Below are positions 40,539-49,753 of a stretch of 60,382 nt of DNA, piece after piece; positions within the stretch are counted from its first letter, which is position 1; each line of letters starts with the position of its first letter. The DNA lies in NCBI GenBank assembly GCA_025059745.1, contig JANXDH010000006.1, forward strand, positions 67,343-127,724, written 5' to 3'. A program made the translations under genes and the position numbers. The DNA is from Aigarchaeota archaeon (lineage in GTDB: Archaea; Thermoproteota; Nitrososphaeria_A; Caldarchaeales; Calditenuaceae). Below the pieces are notes generated by a model, which made no database searches, was not told the origin of the DNA, and saw only the letters and a program-made list of their open reading frames with translations.

Positions 40539-41712
40539 CTAACTTGGAGTTCCTCGCTAAGTAGGGTATAACGAGGAGGTTCCTGAATGAGGGGACTAAG
40601 ATCCTGACCCTGTACGGTTTATCAGTCCCGTCTGATCTGATGTAGTAGGCTATCTCGCCGTGCGCCGCCTCTGCCCTAGCGAAGGACTCGCCCGCGGGCA
40701 CTCGGATGTTGATGGGGTGCTGCTTGAGTTTGACGGGACCGTCTGGCATCCCTTCGATGGCCTGCTGAATAATCCTGACGCTCTGCCTCATCTCCTCGAA
40801 ACCCACCAGAGCTCTTGCGTAAGCGTCGCCCTCACTCCTCACGGGCACATCGAACTTGAATTTTGGATAGGCGTCGTAGGGCTCATCTATCCTGACGTCC
40901 CTCTGTACACCGGACCCCCTCAGCACTACTCCTACAGAACCTAGCCTTATCGCCTCCTCAGCCGTTAGCTTCCCAACGCCCTTGGTCCTCTCCTTGAAGA
41001 TCGCGTTATCTAGCATGAGATCTCGATAATAGTCGAGTCGCGCATCAAAGAACTCTGTCACCAGCCTCACGTACTTCTTGAAGTCGTCGGTGAGCATCTC
41101 CTGCTTGACCGGTCTACCGGTCGCGTCCTTATACCAACTCCTGAAGAGCTGGACCAACCTGTAGGGTACCTTCGAGGGTGCGTCGTTCCTCACACCTCCA
41201 GGCACGAAGTATGCGTGGGTTATCCTTTGACCGCCGATGAATTGAACTATATCGACCAGATACTCTCTGTCACCGAAGCACCACATGAAGGAGCCCGTTA
41301 ACCCGAGGAACACACCGTAGAGAGCGAACCAGTAGAGGTGGCTCCCGATCCTGTTGAGCTCGGCGACCACGGCCCTCAGATACTTGGCCCTCTCAGGGAC
41401 CTCCACGTTCATCAACCTCTCAACTGCCAAGCAGTAGCCGTAGAGCAGTCCTGCGGAGTCCAATATCGCCGGCCTCTCAAGATGAGGAACGTTCGTTATC
41501 CACGTCTTGTACTCGCACATCTTCTCTTCTCCCCTGTGGACGAACCCAGGGTCTGGTTCGGCCTCAACCACGGTGTCGCCTACTAACCTGATGATCAACC
41601 TGAAGTGGCCGGTGCCGGGGTGCTGAGGGCCGTAACTGAAGACCAGACCCTCCCCCGTGTCGTATACTGCTACCTCACGAGACTCGGCCACCTCTCGATC
41701 CGAGCTGCTCAA
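40480..41712 (-). CDS. nuoD: NADH-quinone oxidoreductase-type subunit D (49 kDa family)
   Basis: A 410-residue subunit of complex I-like enzymes. SYGPQHPGTGHFRLIIRLVGDTVVEAEPDPGFVHRGEEK-type N terminus carries the quinone-site His region. LERPAILDSAGLLYGYCLAVERLMNVEVPERAKYLR and AYFVPGGVRNDAP follow, with the family end ADIPVVYWGNNYWPVEWDR. NiFe-hydrogenase Cys pairs are absent, so it is a complex I/Fpo-type subunit. The final segment differs from the usual S-D-PV-GxVDR ending. TTG 41712 fits the TATA box upstream. It is the first gene of the nuoD-ubl-Cgi121-rps15 run; no nuoA, B, C, H, I, J, K or L gene is adjacent. Confidence 0.88.
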   Translation of the reverse strand: MSSSDREVAESREVAVYDTGEGLVFSYGPQHPGTGHFRLIIRLVGDTVVEAEPDPGFVHRGEEKMCEYKTWITNVPHLERPAILDSAGLLYGYCLAVERLMNVEVPERAKYLRAVVAELNRIGSHLYWFALYGVFLGLTGSFMWCFGDREYLVDIVQFIGGQRITHAYFVPGGVRNDAPSKVPYRLVQLFRSWYKDATGRPVKQEMLTDDFKKYVRLVTEFFDARLDYYRDLMLDNAIFKERTKGVGKLTAEEAIRLGSVGVVLRGSGVQRDVRIDEPYDAYPKFKFDVPVRSEGDAYARALVGFEEMRQSVRIIQQAIEGMPDGPVKLKQHPINIRVPAGESFARAEAAHGEIAYYIRSDGTDKPYRVRILVPSFRNLLVIPYLARNSKLADIPVVYWGNNYWPVEWDR

Positions 41713-41739
41713 GTCTCTGATATAGAGCTTCTCGTTCGT

Positions 41740-41747
41740 ATTTTAAG
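41740..41747 (-). promoter_or_regulatory. TATA box for nuoD
   Basis: CTTAAAAT on the minus strand, 28 nt before TTG 41712, predicting a leader of only a few bases. A long inverted repeat lies directly upstream. Confidence 0.5.
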
Positions 41748-41753
41748 TATTCA

Positions 41754-41783
41754 GAGTAACTCGGCCGGTGCCGGCCGATACTC
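41754..41783. repeat. Long inverted repeat between nuoD and purS
   Basis: TCGGCCGG-TG-CCGGCCGA is a perfect 8-bp inverted repeat (41761-41778). Outside it GAGTA (41754-41758) and TACTC (41779-41783) also pair, with a 2-nt bulge AC on one side, giving 13 pairs in 30 nt. It sits 7 nt upstream of the nuoD TATA box and 72 nt upstream of the purS TATA box. It could be a dimeric repressor or activator site, more likely for nuoD by distance. It is not downstream of any gene, so it is not a terminator. Confidence 0.6.
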
Positions 41784-41854
41784 ACGATGAGCATTTCGCC
41801 TGACCGTCAGTGATTAAAAAGTATTTTCGTTCGTGTGGTCAGTCTATTGCAAAA

Positions 41855-41862
41855 CATATAAA
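41855..41862 (+). promoter_or_regulatory. TATA box for the purine cluster
   Basis: CATATAAA, ending 22 nt before ATG 41885 of purS. This is leaderless spacing and the only clear promoter before the twelve-gene run ending at folD. Confidence 0.6.
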
Positions 41863-41884
41863 GTTAGATCAGAAAAGCTGAGAA

Positions 41885-42148
41885 ATGATGGGTGACGTCT
41901 GGACGATAAGTGTCTTGATCGAACTCAAGCCCTCGATCAGGGACCCCGAGGGCGAGACAATACTCAGGGACCTGATCAGGAGGGGGGGAGAGAAGTCAGT
42001 AGAGGAGGTGAGGGCCGCTAAGTTGTTGCGGTTCAAGGTCAGGGCGAACAACAGGGAGGAGGCGGAAAATTTGGTACGTACGTTGTGTGATGAGTTGCGC
42101 CTCTATAATCCCATCGCGCACGTCTGTAACGTATGGAGTGATCGGTAG
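41885..42148 (+). CDS. purS: Phosphoribosylformylglycinamidine synthase subunit PurS
   Basis: A small 87-residue subunit that bridges PurL and PurQ in the FGAM synthase complex (step 4 of purine synthesis). The pattern WTISVLIELKPSIRDPEGETILRDLIRRGG, then EVRAAKLLRFKVRANNREEAENLVRTLCDELRLYNPIAHVC, matches PurS throughout. It is first in the cluster and abuts purQ. ATG 41885 has leaderless spacing to its promoter; the second codon is also ATG. Confidence 0.93.
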   Translation: MMGDVWTISVLIELKPSIRDPEGETILRDLIRRGGEKSVEEVRAAKLLRFKVRANNREEAENLVRTLCDELRLYNPIAHVCNVWSDR

Positions 42149-42853
42149 ATGAACGTCACCATACTGAAGTTCCCGGGGACGAACTGTGACAGGGACGTAG
42201 CTGCAGCTCTCGAGAGGGTCCCCGGAGTGAGGCGTGAGATAGTGTGGCACACTCAGTTCAAACGGAGCTCTACGGACCTCTTGGTGTTGCCTGGAGGCTT
42301 CTCGTACAGCGACAGACTGAGGGCCGGCGCGATAGCTGCCAGATCACCAGTTATGGACGTCGTGAGGGACCTCATAGATGATGGTGGGCTGGTGCTCGGT
42401 ATATGTAACGGTTTCCAGATACTCGTCGAGGCCGGGATACTACCAGGAGCGCTCCTCCCGAACCTGAGCACGAGATTCATCTGTAGATGGGTCTGTCTGA
42501 GAGTCGAGAACTCAAGGACTCCATTCACCAACCTCTTCTCAGAGGGCCAGTTGATCAGCATGCCGATCGCTCACAACGAGGGCAGGTACGTGTCTGGCGG
42601 GTCGCTCAGGGAGCTGAGGTCCAAGAGGAGAATAATCTTCACCTACGTGGGGGCCGATGGGAAGAGGGGTGAGGACGCAAACCCTAACGGATCGGATGGA
42701 GCCGTTGCAGGGATCTCGAACGACGACTACAACGTCCTTGGTCTGATGCCGCACCCGGAGAGGGCTAGCGACCCGCTCCTCTCGCCCTACGGCACTGAGC
42801 ACGGACACACGCTGTTCCTCTCCATCGCGAACTATGTGAGGGGGAGAGCGTAA
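42149..42853 (+). CDS. purQ: Phosphoribosylformylglycinamidine synthase subunit PurQ
   Basis: A 234-residue glutamine amidotransferase subunit. LKFPGTNCDRDVAAAL starts the class I GATase fold. GGFSYSDRLRAGAIAA and VLGICNGFQILVEAGILPG carry the nucleophile Cys and oxyanion loop, and LMPHPERASDPLL supplies the His and Glu of the triad. It provides ammonia to PurL. It follows purS with no gap and is 1 nt before purL. Confidence 0.95.
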   Translation: MNVTILKFPGTNCDRDVAAALERVPGVRREIVWHTQFKRSSTDLLVLPGGFSYSDRLRAGAIAARSPVMDVVRDLIDDGGLVLGICNGFQILVEAGILPGALLPNLSTRFICRWVCLRVENSRTPFTNLFSEGQLISMPIAHNEGRYVSGGSLRELRSKRRIIFTYVGADGKRGEDANPNGSDGAVAGISNDDYNVLGLMPHPERASDPLLSPYGTEHGHTLFLSIANYVRGRA

Positions 42854-42854
42854 G

Positions 42855-45059
42855 TTGGCCGTTACATCGAACTCTATGTTTAACTTAACGCCCGATGAGG
42901 TCAGGTACGCTAGGGAGAGGCTTGGCCGCGAGCCGACCCTGATAGAGTGGGCGATGATGAACGCCCTATGGTCAGAGCACTGCAGTTACAAGTCGTCGAG
43001 GCACCTCTTGAAGACGTTACCAACGAGTGGGTATCGGGTCGTGCTGGGGCCTGGTTACGACGCGGGCATTGTAGACGTTGGTGAGGGATGGGTGGTCTCA
43101 GTTCACATAGAGAGCCACAATCACCCTTCAGCCATAGATCCGTACGGTGGAGCCGCGACGGGCGTCGGAGGCGTGGTGAGAGACATACTCACTGTGGGGA
43201 CCAAACCGATAGCTATACTTAACTCGTTGAGGTTCGGAGACATTATGAAGAGCGGTCACTCGAGGTGGCTTTTGAAGAACGTGGTGAAGGGAATATCTGA
43301 CTACGGCAACTCGATAGGTATCCCGACCGTAGCGGGCGAGGTTGAGTTCGACGAGTGCTTCGAGAGGAACTGTCTGGTCGATGTCGCGTGCGTAGGAGTC
43401 GCTCACAAAAACAGCCTGCTCATACCCTCTGCGAGAGAGGTGGGCTCTCACATACTCCTGGTAGGTAACGCTACCGGACGGGACGGTATAGGAGGTGCGA
43501 ACCTAGCTTCAAAGACCCTCGATTCAAGCTCTGAGTCAGAGAGAGGGGCGGTCCAGATACCGGACCCCTACATGGAGAAGATAATAATCGATGCGATAGA
43601 GGAGTTGGTCGAGAAGGGGCTGCTCTTAGCGATAAAGGACTTGGGTGCCGGAGGTCTGGCCACAGCAATCCCCGAGCTCGTCCACAAGTCGAAGATGGGG
43701 GCGATTCTTGACCTGTCTGCGGTCCACCTGAGAGAGGGTGACATGAGCTCGTTGGAGGTGTTGATCTCTGAGAGTCAAGAGAGGATGTTGCTCGTCGTCA
43801 GTTCAGAAAATCTTGAGGAGGTCAGGTCCATACTCGAGAAGTATGAGGTGCCGAACTCGCTGATAGGCAAGGTCACTCCTGATGGACGGATAAAGGTCTT
43901 ATGGAGGGGTGAGTTGATCGCGGACGCACCGGTCGATGTCTTGGTCGAGGCGCCACCTTCGCAAAAGGAGTCGAGGAGACCTCAGCGCAGACCAGATTCG
44001 TTCACATTACCGCGCGTAAGTAATCTGGAGGACGCCTTTGTGAGCCTCCTCTCATCGCCTAACGTGTGCTCGAAGAGGTGGGTCTACGAGCAGTACGACC
44101 AAGAGGTCGGCGCTAGGACCGTGGTGAGGCCGGGTGAGGCTGATGCAGCGGTGATGAAGCTACCCAATGGGAAGTACCTGGCGTTGAAGATCGATGGTGA
44201 TCCGAAAAAGTGCCACGTAGACCCTTACATGGGTGCGATGAACCTCCTCTCCGAGTCGCTCAGGAACCTCACCTGCGTTGGAGCCGAGATGACGGCGATA
44301 GTGGATCACCTTCAATTCGGCGATCCAAATGACCCCGAGGTCTACTGGTCCTTCGAGGAGGTCGTCAAAGGAATAAGGGACTACTGCGTCGCTGCAGAGA
44401 TACCGATCGTTGGTGGAAAGGTCAGTTTCTACAACAGCGACTCGACCACCGGTAAGGCCATAAAGCCAACGCCGGTAATATGTGCGGTGGGTCTGATCAG
44501 CGATCACAGGTACATAACTAGGTCGAGCTTTAGGAAGGTGGGAAGTCCCGTCGTGGCCGTCGGTATCACCAGCGATGAGGTCGGAGGGTCCGAGTACCTG
44601 GAGCGCGTGCACGGCATCACGGGGGGAGCGGTCCCAAAGGTCGACGTGAGGGAGGACGTAAGGCTGTCTCAGTCAGTACTTCAGGCGATATACTCTGGAG
44701 CCGTAGTATCCGCACACGACTGCTCGAGGGGGGGACTGGGCGTCGCTCTCGCGGAGATGTGCATGACTAACGGCATAGGTGTCAAAGTTGACTTGAGCAA
44801 ACTACCCACCACAGGAGACCATAGGGCCGACCTCAGGCTGTTCTCTGAGGGGAGGAGCCGCGTACTGATGGAAGTCGATAAGTCCAAACTCAAGGACTGC
44901 GAGAGGATCCTTCGAGGGGCTGGTGTTCCGTATGCGATCATAGGAGTTACAGGTGGACGTAGGCTTGAGATCAACCTTAAGCAGAGAGAGCTGATAGATT
45001 TATCAGTGAGTGAGTTAAGAGAGTTCTATAGAGACGCCTTGAGTTTGTATATGGGGTGA
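42855..45059 (+). CDS. purL: Phosphoribosylformylglycinamidine synthase subunit PurL
   Basis: A 734-residue small-type PurL, the ATP-dependent amidotransferase core. WSEHCSYKSSRHLLKTLP at the start, SHNHPSAIDPYGGAATGVGGVVRDI, and the duplicated AIR-synthase folds (KDLGAGGLATAIPELVHKSKMGA in the first half, AHDCSRGGLGVALAEM in the second) are all present. The length matches archaeal and Gram-positive PurL, which need PurS and PurQ, both encoded upstream. The start is TTG 42855. Its stop overlaps the purF start as GTGA. Confidence 0.96.
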   Translation: MAVTSNSMFNLTPDEVRYARERLGREPTLIEWAMMNALWSEHCSYKSSRHLLKTLPTSGYRVVLGPGYDAGIVDVGEGWVVSVHIESHNHPSAIDPYGGAATGVGGVVRDILTVGTKPIAILNSLRFGDIMKSGHSRWLLKNVVKGISDYGNSIGIPTVAGEVEFDECFERNCLVDVACVGVAHKNSLLIPSAREVGSHILLVGNATGRDGIGGANLASKTLDSSSESERGAVQIPDPYMEKIIIDAIEELVEKGLLLAIKDLGAGGLATAIPELVHKSKMGAILDLSAVHLREGDMSSLEVLISESQERMLLVVSSENLEEVRSILEKYEVPNSLIGKVTPDGRIKVLWRGELIADAPVDVLVEAPPSQKESRRPQRRPDSFTLPRVSNLEDAFVSLLSSPNVCSKRWVYEQYDQEVGARTVVRPGEADAAVMKLPNGKYLALKIDGDPKKCHVDPYMGAMNLLSESLRNLTCVGAEMTAIVDHLQFGDPNDPEVYWSFEEVVKGIRDYCVAAEIPIVGGKVSFYNSDSTTGKAIKPTPVICAVGLISDHRYITRSSFRKVGSPVVAVGITSDEVGGSEYLERVHGITGGAVPKVDVREDVRLSQSVLQAIYSGAVVSAHDCSRGGLGVALAEMCMTNGIGVKVDLSKLPTTGDHRADLRLFSEGRSRVLMEVDKSKLKDCERILRGAGVPYAIIGVTGGRRLEINLKQRELIDLSVSELREFYRDALSLYMG

Positions 45060-46492
45060 CGTCCGTGCGCGAGAAATGCGGTATCGTGATGGCCAGATCC
45101 TACTCCGGTCATGACGTATCCGGATTCGTAGTGAACGGTCTGAAGGCCCTACAACATAGGGGACAGGAGGGTTGGGGCGTCTCATTATCATGGAAGTTCG
45201 TATTTAGGAGGGGGGGCTTAGTCTCCCACGCAGAGAGAGAGTTTTACTCCTCGCTCCCTAACGAGAGGTTCACCTCAGGTATAGGGCACGTAAGGTACTC
45301 GACCGTCGGTGGCGCGGAGTACATCCAGCCGCTGGACATAGGTGAGTCCTTTAGGATCGCGCACAACGGGACCATCGCCAACTACCAGCGGTTGGCATTG
45401 GAGTGCGGCCTAGATCCGAGATACTACATGAGCGATACACTCGTCGCAGGAGTTTTGATTGAGAAGTTACTGACAAAGAGGGAGGGCGACTGGGTCGGGA
45501 CTCTGAACGAGTTCGTGAGGGTCGCGTGCGGCTCGTTCTGCTTCGCCATCCAGCTACCAAATAGTGACGTTATAGCGGTCAGGGACCCCATGGGTTTCAG
45601 ACCACTATGCCTGGGTCATCACAACGAGACCGATACTTATGTCGTTGCGTCCGAGAGCTGTGCGCTGGACGTGCTGGGTGCTGATCTGATAAGGGACGTC
45701 AAACCCGGTGAGGCAATAATTATGTCTAAGGACGGCGTCGAATCGGTCCAGTACGTCGAACAGAAGGAGTCGAGGATCTGCGCTTTCGAGTACGTCTACT
45801 TCGCGCACCCCAGCTCTATAATTGAGGGAGCCAGTGTCTACGAGGTGAGGCGGATGATGGGAAAGCTGCTCGCTGAGAAGTACCCGCTGAACGGTGACCT
45901 TGTGGTCCCGGTCCCTGAGTCCGCACGGCCTGCAGCCCTTGGGTTCGCGGAGGCCAGGAGGATACCGATAGAGGAGGCTCTCGTGAAGTACAGGTACTTC
46001 TGGAAGGGTAGGATGAGGGGGTTCATAGAGCCGAAGAGTGACGACAGGAACGAGGTGAGCAGGTGGATAATACCGATAAAGAGCGCTGTCAAGGACAAGG
46101 AGGTCATACTGGTCGAGGACAGCATAGTCAGGGGTACGACCGCAAAGGAGATCGTTGAGACGATGCGCAGGGCTGGCGCTAAGAGGGTGGGGATAGTGGT
46201 GACGTTCCCGCCGATCGCCCACCCGTGTTTCATGGGTATAGACTTCCCGGATAGGTCAGAGCTGATAGCCCACAAGGTATCTGTAGGTACTGAGAGCGGT
46301 ATCGAGAAGACCGGTGAGCGGGTCGCGAGGGAGATAGGGGCAGACTACGTCCTGTACAACGACCCGGAGACGTTGGCCAGGGCTATAGGTAGGAGGTTGG
46401 GGCAGATCTGCGTCAGCTGTGTGACTGGGGATTACGGCCAGCTTGTCGATCTACCGCTCACTACCACGAGAAGGGAGTTCAAGGGGGGCTGA
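45056..46492 (+). CDS. purF: Amidophosphoribosyltransferase PurF, catalytically complete copy
   Basis: A 478-residue enzyme for the first purine step (PRPP plus glutamine). A 7-residue propeptide precedes the nucleophile (MTSVREK then C8-GIV). The glutaminase has ALQHRGQEGWG, HVRYSTVGG and AHNGTIANY. The PRPP loop VILVEDSIVRGTT is intact. Four Cys positions correspond to the Fe-S ligands of the Bacillus enzyme: RICAFEYVYFA, HPCFMGIDFP and CVSC near the end. GTG 45056 overlaps the purL stop. A degenerate paralogue follows 3 nt later. Confidence 0.95.
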   Translation: MTSVREKCGIVMARSYSGHDVSGFVVNGLKALQHRGQEGWGVSLSWKFVFRRGGLVSHAEREFYSSLPNERFTSGIGHVRYSTVGGAEYIQPLDIGESFRIAHNGTIANYQRLALECGLDPRYYMSDTLVAGVLIEKLLTKREGDWVGTLNEFVRVACGSFCFAIQLPNSDVIAVRDPMGFRPLCLGHHNETDTYVVASESCALDVLGADLIRDVKPGEAIIMSKDGVESVQYVEQKESRICAFEYVYFAHPSSIIEGASVYEVRRMMGKLLAEKYPLNGDLVVPVPESARPAALGFAEARRIPIEEALVKYRYFWKGRMRGFIEPKSDDRNEVSRWIIPIKSAVKDKEVILVEDSIVRGTTAKEIVETMRRAGAKRVGIVVTFPPIAHPCFMGIDFPDRSELIAHKVSVGTESGIEKTGERVAREIGADYVLYNDPETLARAIGRRLGQICVSCVTGDYGQLVDLPLTTTRREFKGG

Positions 46493-46495
46493 TAC

Positions 46496-47794
46496 GTGCC
46501 GGGTCTGATCGGTATATGTTCCTTTGGCGAGGGTAGCGAGAAGTGGAACGTATTGAGGTTCACGTACTACGCCATGCTTGCTCTTCAGAATAGAGGCCAG
46601 GAGGCGTTCAGTATCGCATGGGTTGATAAGGCCACGGGTAGCCTGAGAAAGGTTGAGGCGTCCGGAAACGTGGAGGAGTTGCTCCCATTGATTGATGGTT
46701 CTAGCGGTCACGTTGCAATAGGGATGACCTCTCCTCTAGTGAGTGATCACATAGTAGAGGTCGATGGAGATGTGCGCGTCGCGGTAGCAATGGACGGGAA
46801 GACGCTCGATCACCGGGATAGGAGAGAGGCGTGTAAAGCGATAGGGGAGGAACTATCGTCAGGTTCCCCTCTTCATGAGTCCATGTTGAGGGTGGCCACC
46901 AAATACAGGGTCGGTTATTCCTTCCTAGTCCTCACGGAGAAGGGGGAGGTCGGTTGCGGCCGTTCGGCTGTTGGCCTCAAGCCCCTTACGATTGGGAGCA
47001 TAGGTTTCGATCTAGGCTGCGTGGCATCTGAATCGTCAGCGCTCGATGTGATAGGTGCAACGTATTCGTCGATCGTTGGAGCGGGTGAGATAATAACGAT
47101 GACCCCATTGACGTTGAAGAGGGATAGGGTGATAGGTGCTACAGAGGAACCGTGTACGTTCGAGTTCGTCTATCTGGCACGACACGACTCGGTCGTCTTC
47201 CAGGAGGACGTGTACAGGGTCCGCGAGGAGGTCGGTAAGTGTCTAGCTAGAGGTGATGAGGTCGATTGTGATGTCGTTATAGGCGTACCTGAGACTTCCT
47301 ACCCGATCGCTCTGAGTTACGGCGCTACCAGGAGGAGGGCGGTGAAGCTGGGGTTCGTGAGGAGCGGCGATCACATAAGGTCTGCCCTCAAGGGCTCTCA
47401 GCTGGAGAGGCTAATAGGGTTGCAGTTGAAGTTGAACCCGGTGCCCTCGGTCGTAGACGGCAAGAACGTGGTCCTCATAGACGACAGCATAGTTAGGGGG
47501 AACACGCTGAAGAACGTGATAAGCCTCCTGAGGCGGAAGGGTGCGGTAGGAGTCCACGTCAGGATAGGCAGTCCGCAGATAGTTAAGACCTGTCCCTACG
47601 GTACCGAGATCCCGCCTCGGGATGAGCTGATAGCGGGTAACCTCAGACTGGAGGACATCAAGAAGGTGATTGGGTGTGACAGCATAGAGTTCCTCAGGTT
47701 AGAGGACCTTGAGCGGTTAATCAGCAAGGACAACGTCAGGCCCTGCACTGGGTGCTTTGGGGGGAGGTACGCAGGTGATGTGAAGGTTGATTAA
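46496..47794 (+). CDS. PurF paralogue with inactivated glutaminase domain (PurF2)
   Basis: A 432-residue PurF homologue directly after purF. The nucleophile is gone: it begins MPGLIGIC, with Pro at the Cys position. The Arg loop HVRYST is replaced by HVAIGMTSP, and AHNGTIANY by AMDGKTLDHR. The phosphoribosyltransferase half is preserved, with VVLIDDSIVRGNT as PRPP loop, and all four Fe-S Cys positions remain (PCTFEFVYLAR, TCPYGTEIPP, PCTGC). It may use free ammonia, form a hetero-oligomer with PurF, or sense PRPP/nucleotides. GTG 46496 is the only start fitting the homology. I recall similar PurF-like partners in Crenarchaeota but cannot verify this here. Confidence 0.88.
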   Translation: MPGLIGICSFGEGSEKWNVLRFTYYAMLALQNRGQEAFSIAWVDKATGSLRKVEASGNVEELLPLIDGSSGHVAIGMTSPLVSDHIVEVDGDVRVAVAMDGKTLDHRDRREACKAIGEELSSGSPLHESMLRVATKYRVGYSFLVLTEKGEVGCGRSAVGLKPLTIGSIGFDLGCVASESSALDVIGATYSSIVGAGEIITMTPLTLKRDRVIGATEEPCTFEFVYLARHDSVVFQEDVYRVREEVGKCLARGDEVDCDVVIGVPETSYPIALSYGATRRRAVKLGFVRSGDHIRSALKGSQLERLIGLQLKLNPVPSVVDGKNVVLIDDSIVRGNTLKNVISLLRRKGAVGVHVRIGSPQIVKTCPYGTEIPPRDELIAGNLRLEDIKKVIGCDSIEFLRLEDLERLISKDNVRPCTGCFGGRYAGDVKVD

Positions 47795-49307
47795 GGTACT
47801 CGGGATAGGAGGGGGTGCCAGAGAGCACTCGTTGGCAGAGAAGGTCGCTCAGAGCGCCCATCACCCCAAGATCTATTGGATCTCCGAGTGGAGGAACCCG
47901 GGGATATACGAGATATGCAGGAGCACTGGCGGCGAGTACATTATAGGATCGACGACGGACCCCCTCTTTGTCTCTAAGAGATCCAAAACACTCGGCGTCG
48001 ACTTGGTCATCATAGGCCCTGAGGAGCCGAACTTCTATGGGGTCGCGGACGCCGTGAGGGATGCCGGGATACCCTGTCTAGGCCCCTACAGAGACGTAGC
48101 AGTGATAGAGCAATCTAAGGCCGCACTCAGGAGGTTGCAGTGGAAGTACGATATACCGGGGAGGCTACTCTTCAGGACGTTCAGGGACGTAAGATCCGCT
48201 AAGGAGGCGTTGAACGAGGCCAGTAAATCACTCACCTGGTTACAGAACGTCGTGCTGAAGCCGGCCAGACAGGCGGGCGGGAAGGGCGTCAAGGTGATTG
48301 AGGACAAACAGGCGTACCTGCTCAACGAGAAACTCACGTTCAAGATGTCACACATCGAGTGGTTGAGCGATTACATGTCCGGGTATGAGGACATTCAGGA
48401 CAGGGTGCTCGCCGAGGAGTGCGTGTGGGGCCCCGAGTACACGCTCCACTGCTTTACAGACGGTAAGACGGTGGTCGGCATGCCTCTGGTACAGGACAAC
48501 AAACACGCTTTCGACTTCGACATCGGTCCGGAGACCGGTGGCATGGGTTCGATATCAGGTCCAGGGATGGCGTTGGACTTCATAACCCGTGAGGAGTACG
48601 AGAGATCTCTTGAGATCGTCAGATCCGTAATTCGGGCCATCCAGGACGAGACCGGGAAGGATTACATTGGCGTCGCCGCAGGTCAGATGATGGTGACCGA
48701 GATAGAGGGCCCCACCCTGATCGAGATGTACAGCAGGTTGGGAGATCCCGAGGCTCTCAACGTTCTGGCGGTGCTCAAGACGGACATTTTGGATCTGGCA
48801 TTTGCCATCTGTGAGGGCAGGTTATCAAAGGTGGGTGTGGACTTCGAGAAGAATGCAGTCGTCGTTAAGGCGGTGGCACCTGAAGGTTACCCAGACAGGA
48901 AAGATCTAGCAAAGGGACACGAAGTGTTAGTAGACAGAGACGAGGTCCTGAAGAGGGGTTGTAAACTCTACTGGGGTGCGGCCCATCTGGAGGACGGGCG
49001 AATAGTCACAACAGGTTCTAGGTTCGTCGAGTTGGTCGCAAAGGAGAGGTCCGTCGAGAGGGCGGCCGAGTTGGTGAACGGTTGCCTAGGCCTCCCCAGA
49101 CTTAAAGGGTGGAGGACGTTATATCGCGTGGACATAGGTACGAGAGAGCTGAACGAGAGGAGGACGGAGCTCGCCGAGAAGGTCAGACGCTTATATAAGT
49201 TCAGAGAGAGTAGAGGGTTGTTAGGTTCTAGACTCGATTGGGTACCCGGGATGGGTTTAATAGATCCCGCGCTAGAAGTGAAAAAGTACGAGGTAGACAG
49301 AACCTGA
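47787..49307 (+). CDS. purD: Phosphoribosylamine-glycine ligase
   Basis: A 506-residue ATP-grasp ligase for the second purine step. [20 protein letters not shown] begins the N-terminal domain. [17 protein letters not shown] and [13 protein letters not shown] belong to the ATP-grasp, and [14 protein letters not shown] carries the metal-binding region where bacterial PurD has NARFGDPE. It is longer than bacterial PurD (about 430), with extra sequence near residues 85-200 and a C-terminal tail, as in some archaea. The start TTG 47787 overlaps the purF2 end by 8 nt. Confidence 0.93.
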   Translation: MIKVLGIGGGAREHSLAEKVAQSAHHPKIYWISEWRNPGIYEICRSTGGEYIIGSTTDPLFVSKRSKTLGVDLVIIGPEEPNFYGVADAVRDAGIPCLGPYRDVAVIEQSKAALRRLQWKYDIPGRLLFRTFRDVRSAKEALNEASKSLTWLQNVVLKPARQAGGKGVKVIEDKQAYLLNEKLTFKMSHIEWLSDYMSGYEDIQDRVLAEECVWGPEYTLHCFTDGKTVVGMPLVQDNKHAFDFDIGPETGGMGSISGPGMALDFITREEYERSLEIVRSVIRAIQDETGKDYIGVAAGQMMVTEIEGPTLIEMYSRLGDPEALNVLAVLKTDILDLAFAICEGRLSKVGVDFEKNAVVVKAVAPEGYPDRKDLAKGHEVLVDRDEVLKRGCKLYWGAAHLEDGRIVTTGSRFVELVAKERSVERAAELVNGCLGLPRLKGWRTLYRVDIGTRELNERRTELAEKVRRLYKFRESRGLLGSRLDWVPGMGLIDPALEVKKYEVDRT

Positions 49308-49309
49308 AG

Positions 49310-49747
49310 GTGAGAGTAGCCATTTTAGCTGGTAGCAAGTCAGACGAGAAGCTCATCAATGAGGCCTCTGAGGTGCTGAAGAACCTCGGTATTGAACACG
49401 AGTCTGCCGTGATCTCCGCACACAGGGACCCTGAGAGGCTCCGCGAGTACTTGCTAAACAGTGATGCGGACGTGTTCATCGCCATAGCCGGCCTGGCCGC
49501 GCACCTTCCTGGAGTCATCGCGTCGCGCACCATCAAGCCCGTCATAGGCGTCCCGGTCTCCGCGAAGCTCAACGGTCTCGACTCTCTCCTCTCATCGGTC
49601 CAGATGCCTTTTGGTGCTCCTGTAGCGACGGTAGGCATAGATAACGCGAGGAACGCGGCGCTACTTGCGGCTGAAATATTGGCTCTGAAGGACCCAGAGA
49701 TCGCACCTAAGATCTTACAGCTCCGAGAGTCCCTAAGACGTGGTTGA
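49310..49747 (+). CDS. purE: N5-carboxyaminoimidazole ribonucleotide mutase-type PurE
   Basis: A 145-residue protein from GTG 49310. [41 protein letters not shown] contains the phosphate loop and the catalytic His; [25 protein letters not shown] and [17 protein letters not shown] are standard. I reject starts upstream that read through the purD end. SAHRDP and PVIGVP fit class I, although no purK is in the window, so the enzyme might take CO2 directly as class II enzymes do. It lies 2 nt after purD and 6 nt before purC. Confidence 0.92.
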   Translation: MRVAILAGSKSDEKLINEASEVLKNLGIEHESAVISAHRDPERLREYLLNSDADVFIAIAGLAAHLPGVIASRTIKPVIGVPVSAKLNGLDSLLSSVQMPFGAPVATVGIDNARNAALLAAEILALKDPEIAPKILQLRESLRRG

Positions 49748-49753
49748 GAGACC

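Noticed and set aside
45605-46222. A 205-codon open frame antisense to purF
   Set aside because: A mirror frame of AGG/GAG-rich coding DNA; composition is His/Pro/Tyr-rich with no domain, while the sense frame is a clear enzyme.
49238-49309. An upstream start for purE inside purD
   Set aside because: The extra residues are the other frame of the purD end. GTG 49310 gives the family-typical start just after the purD stop.
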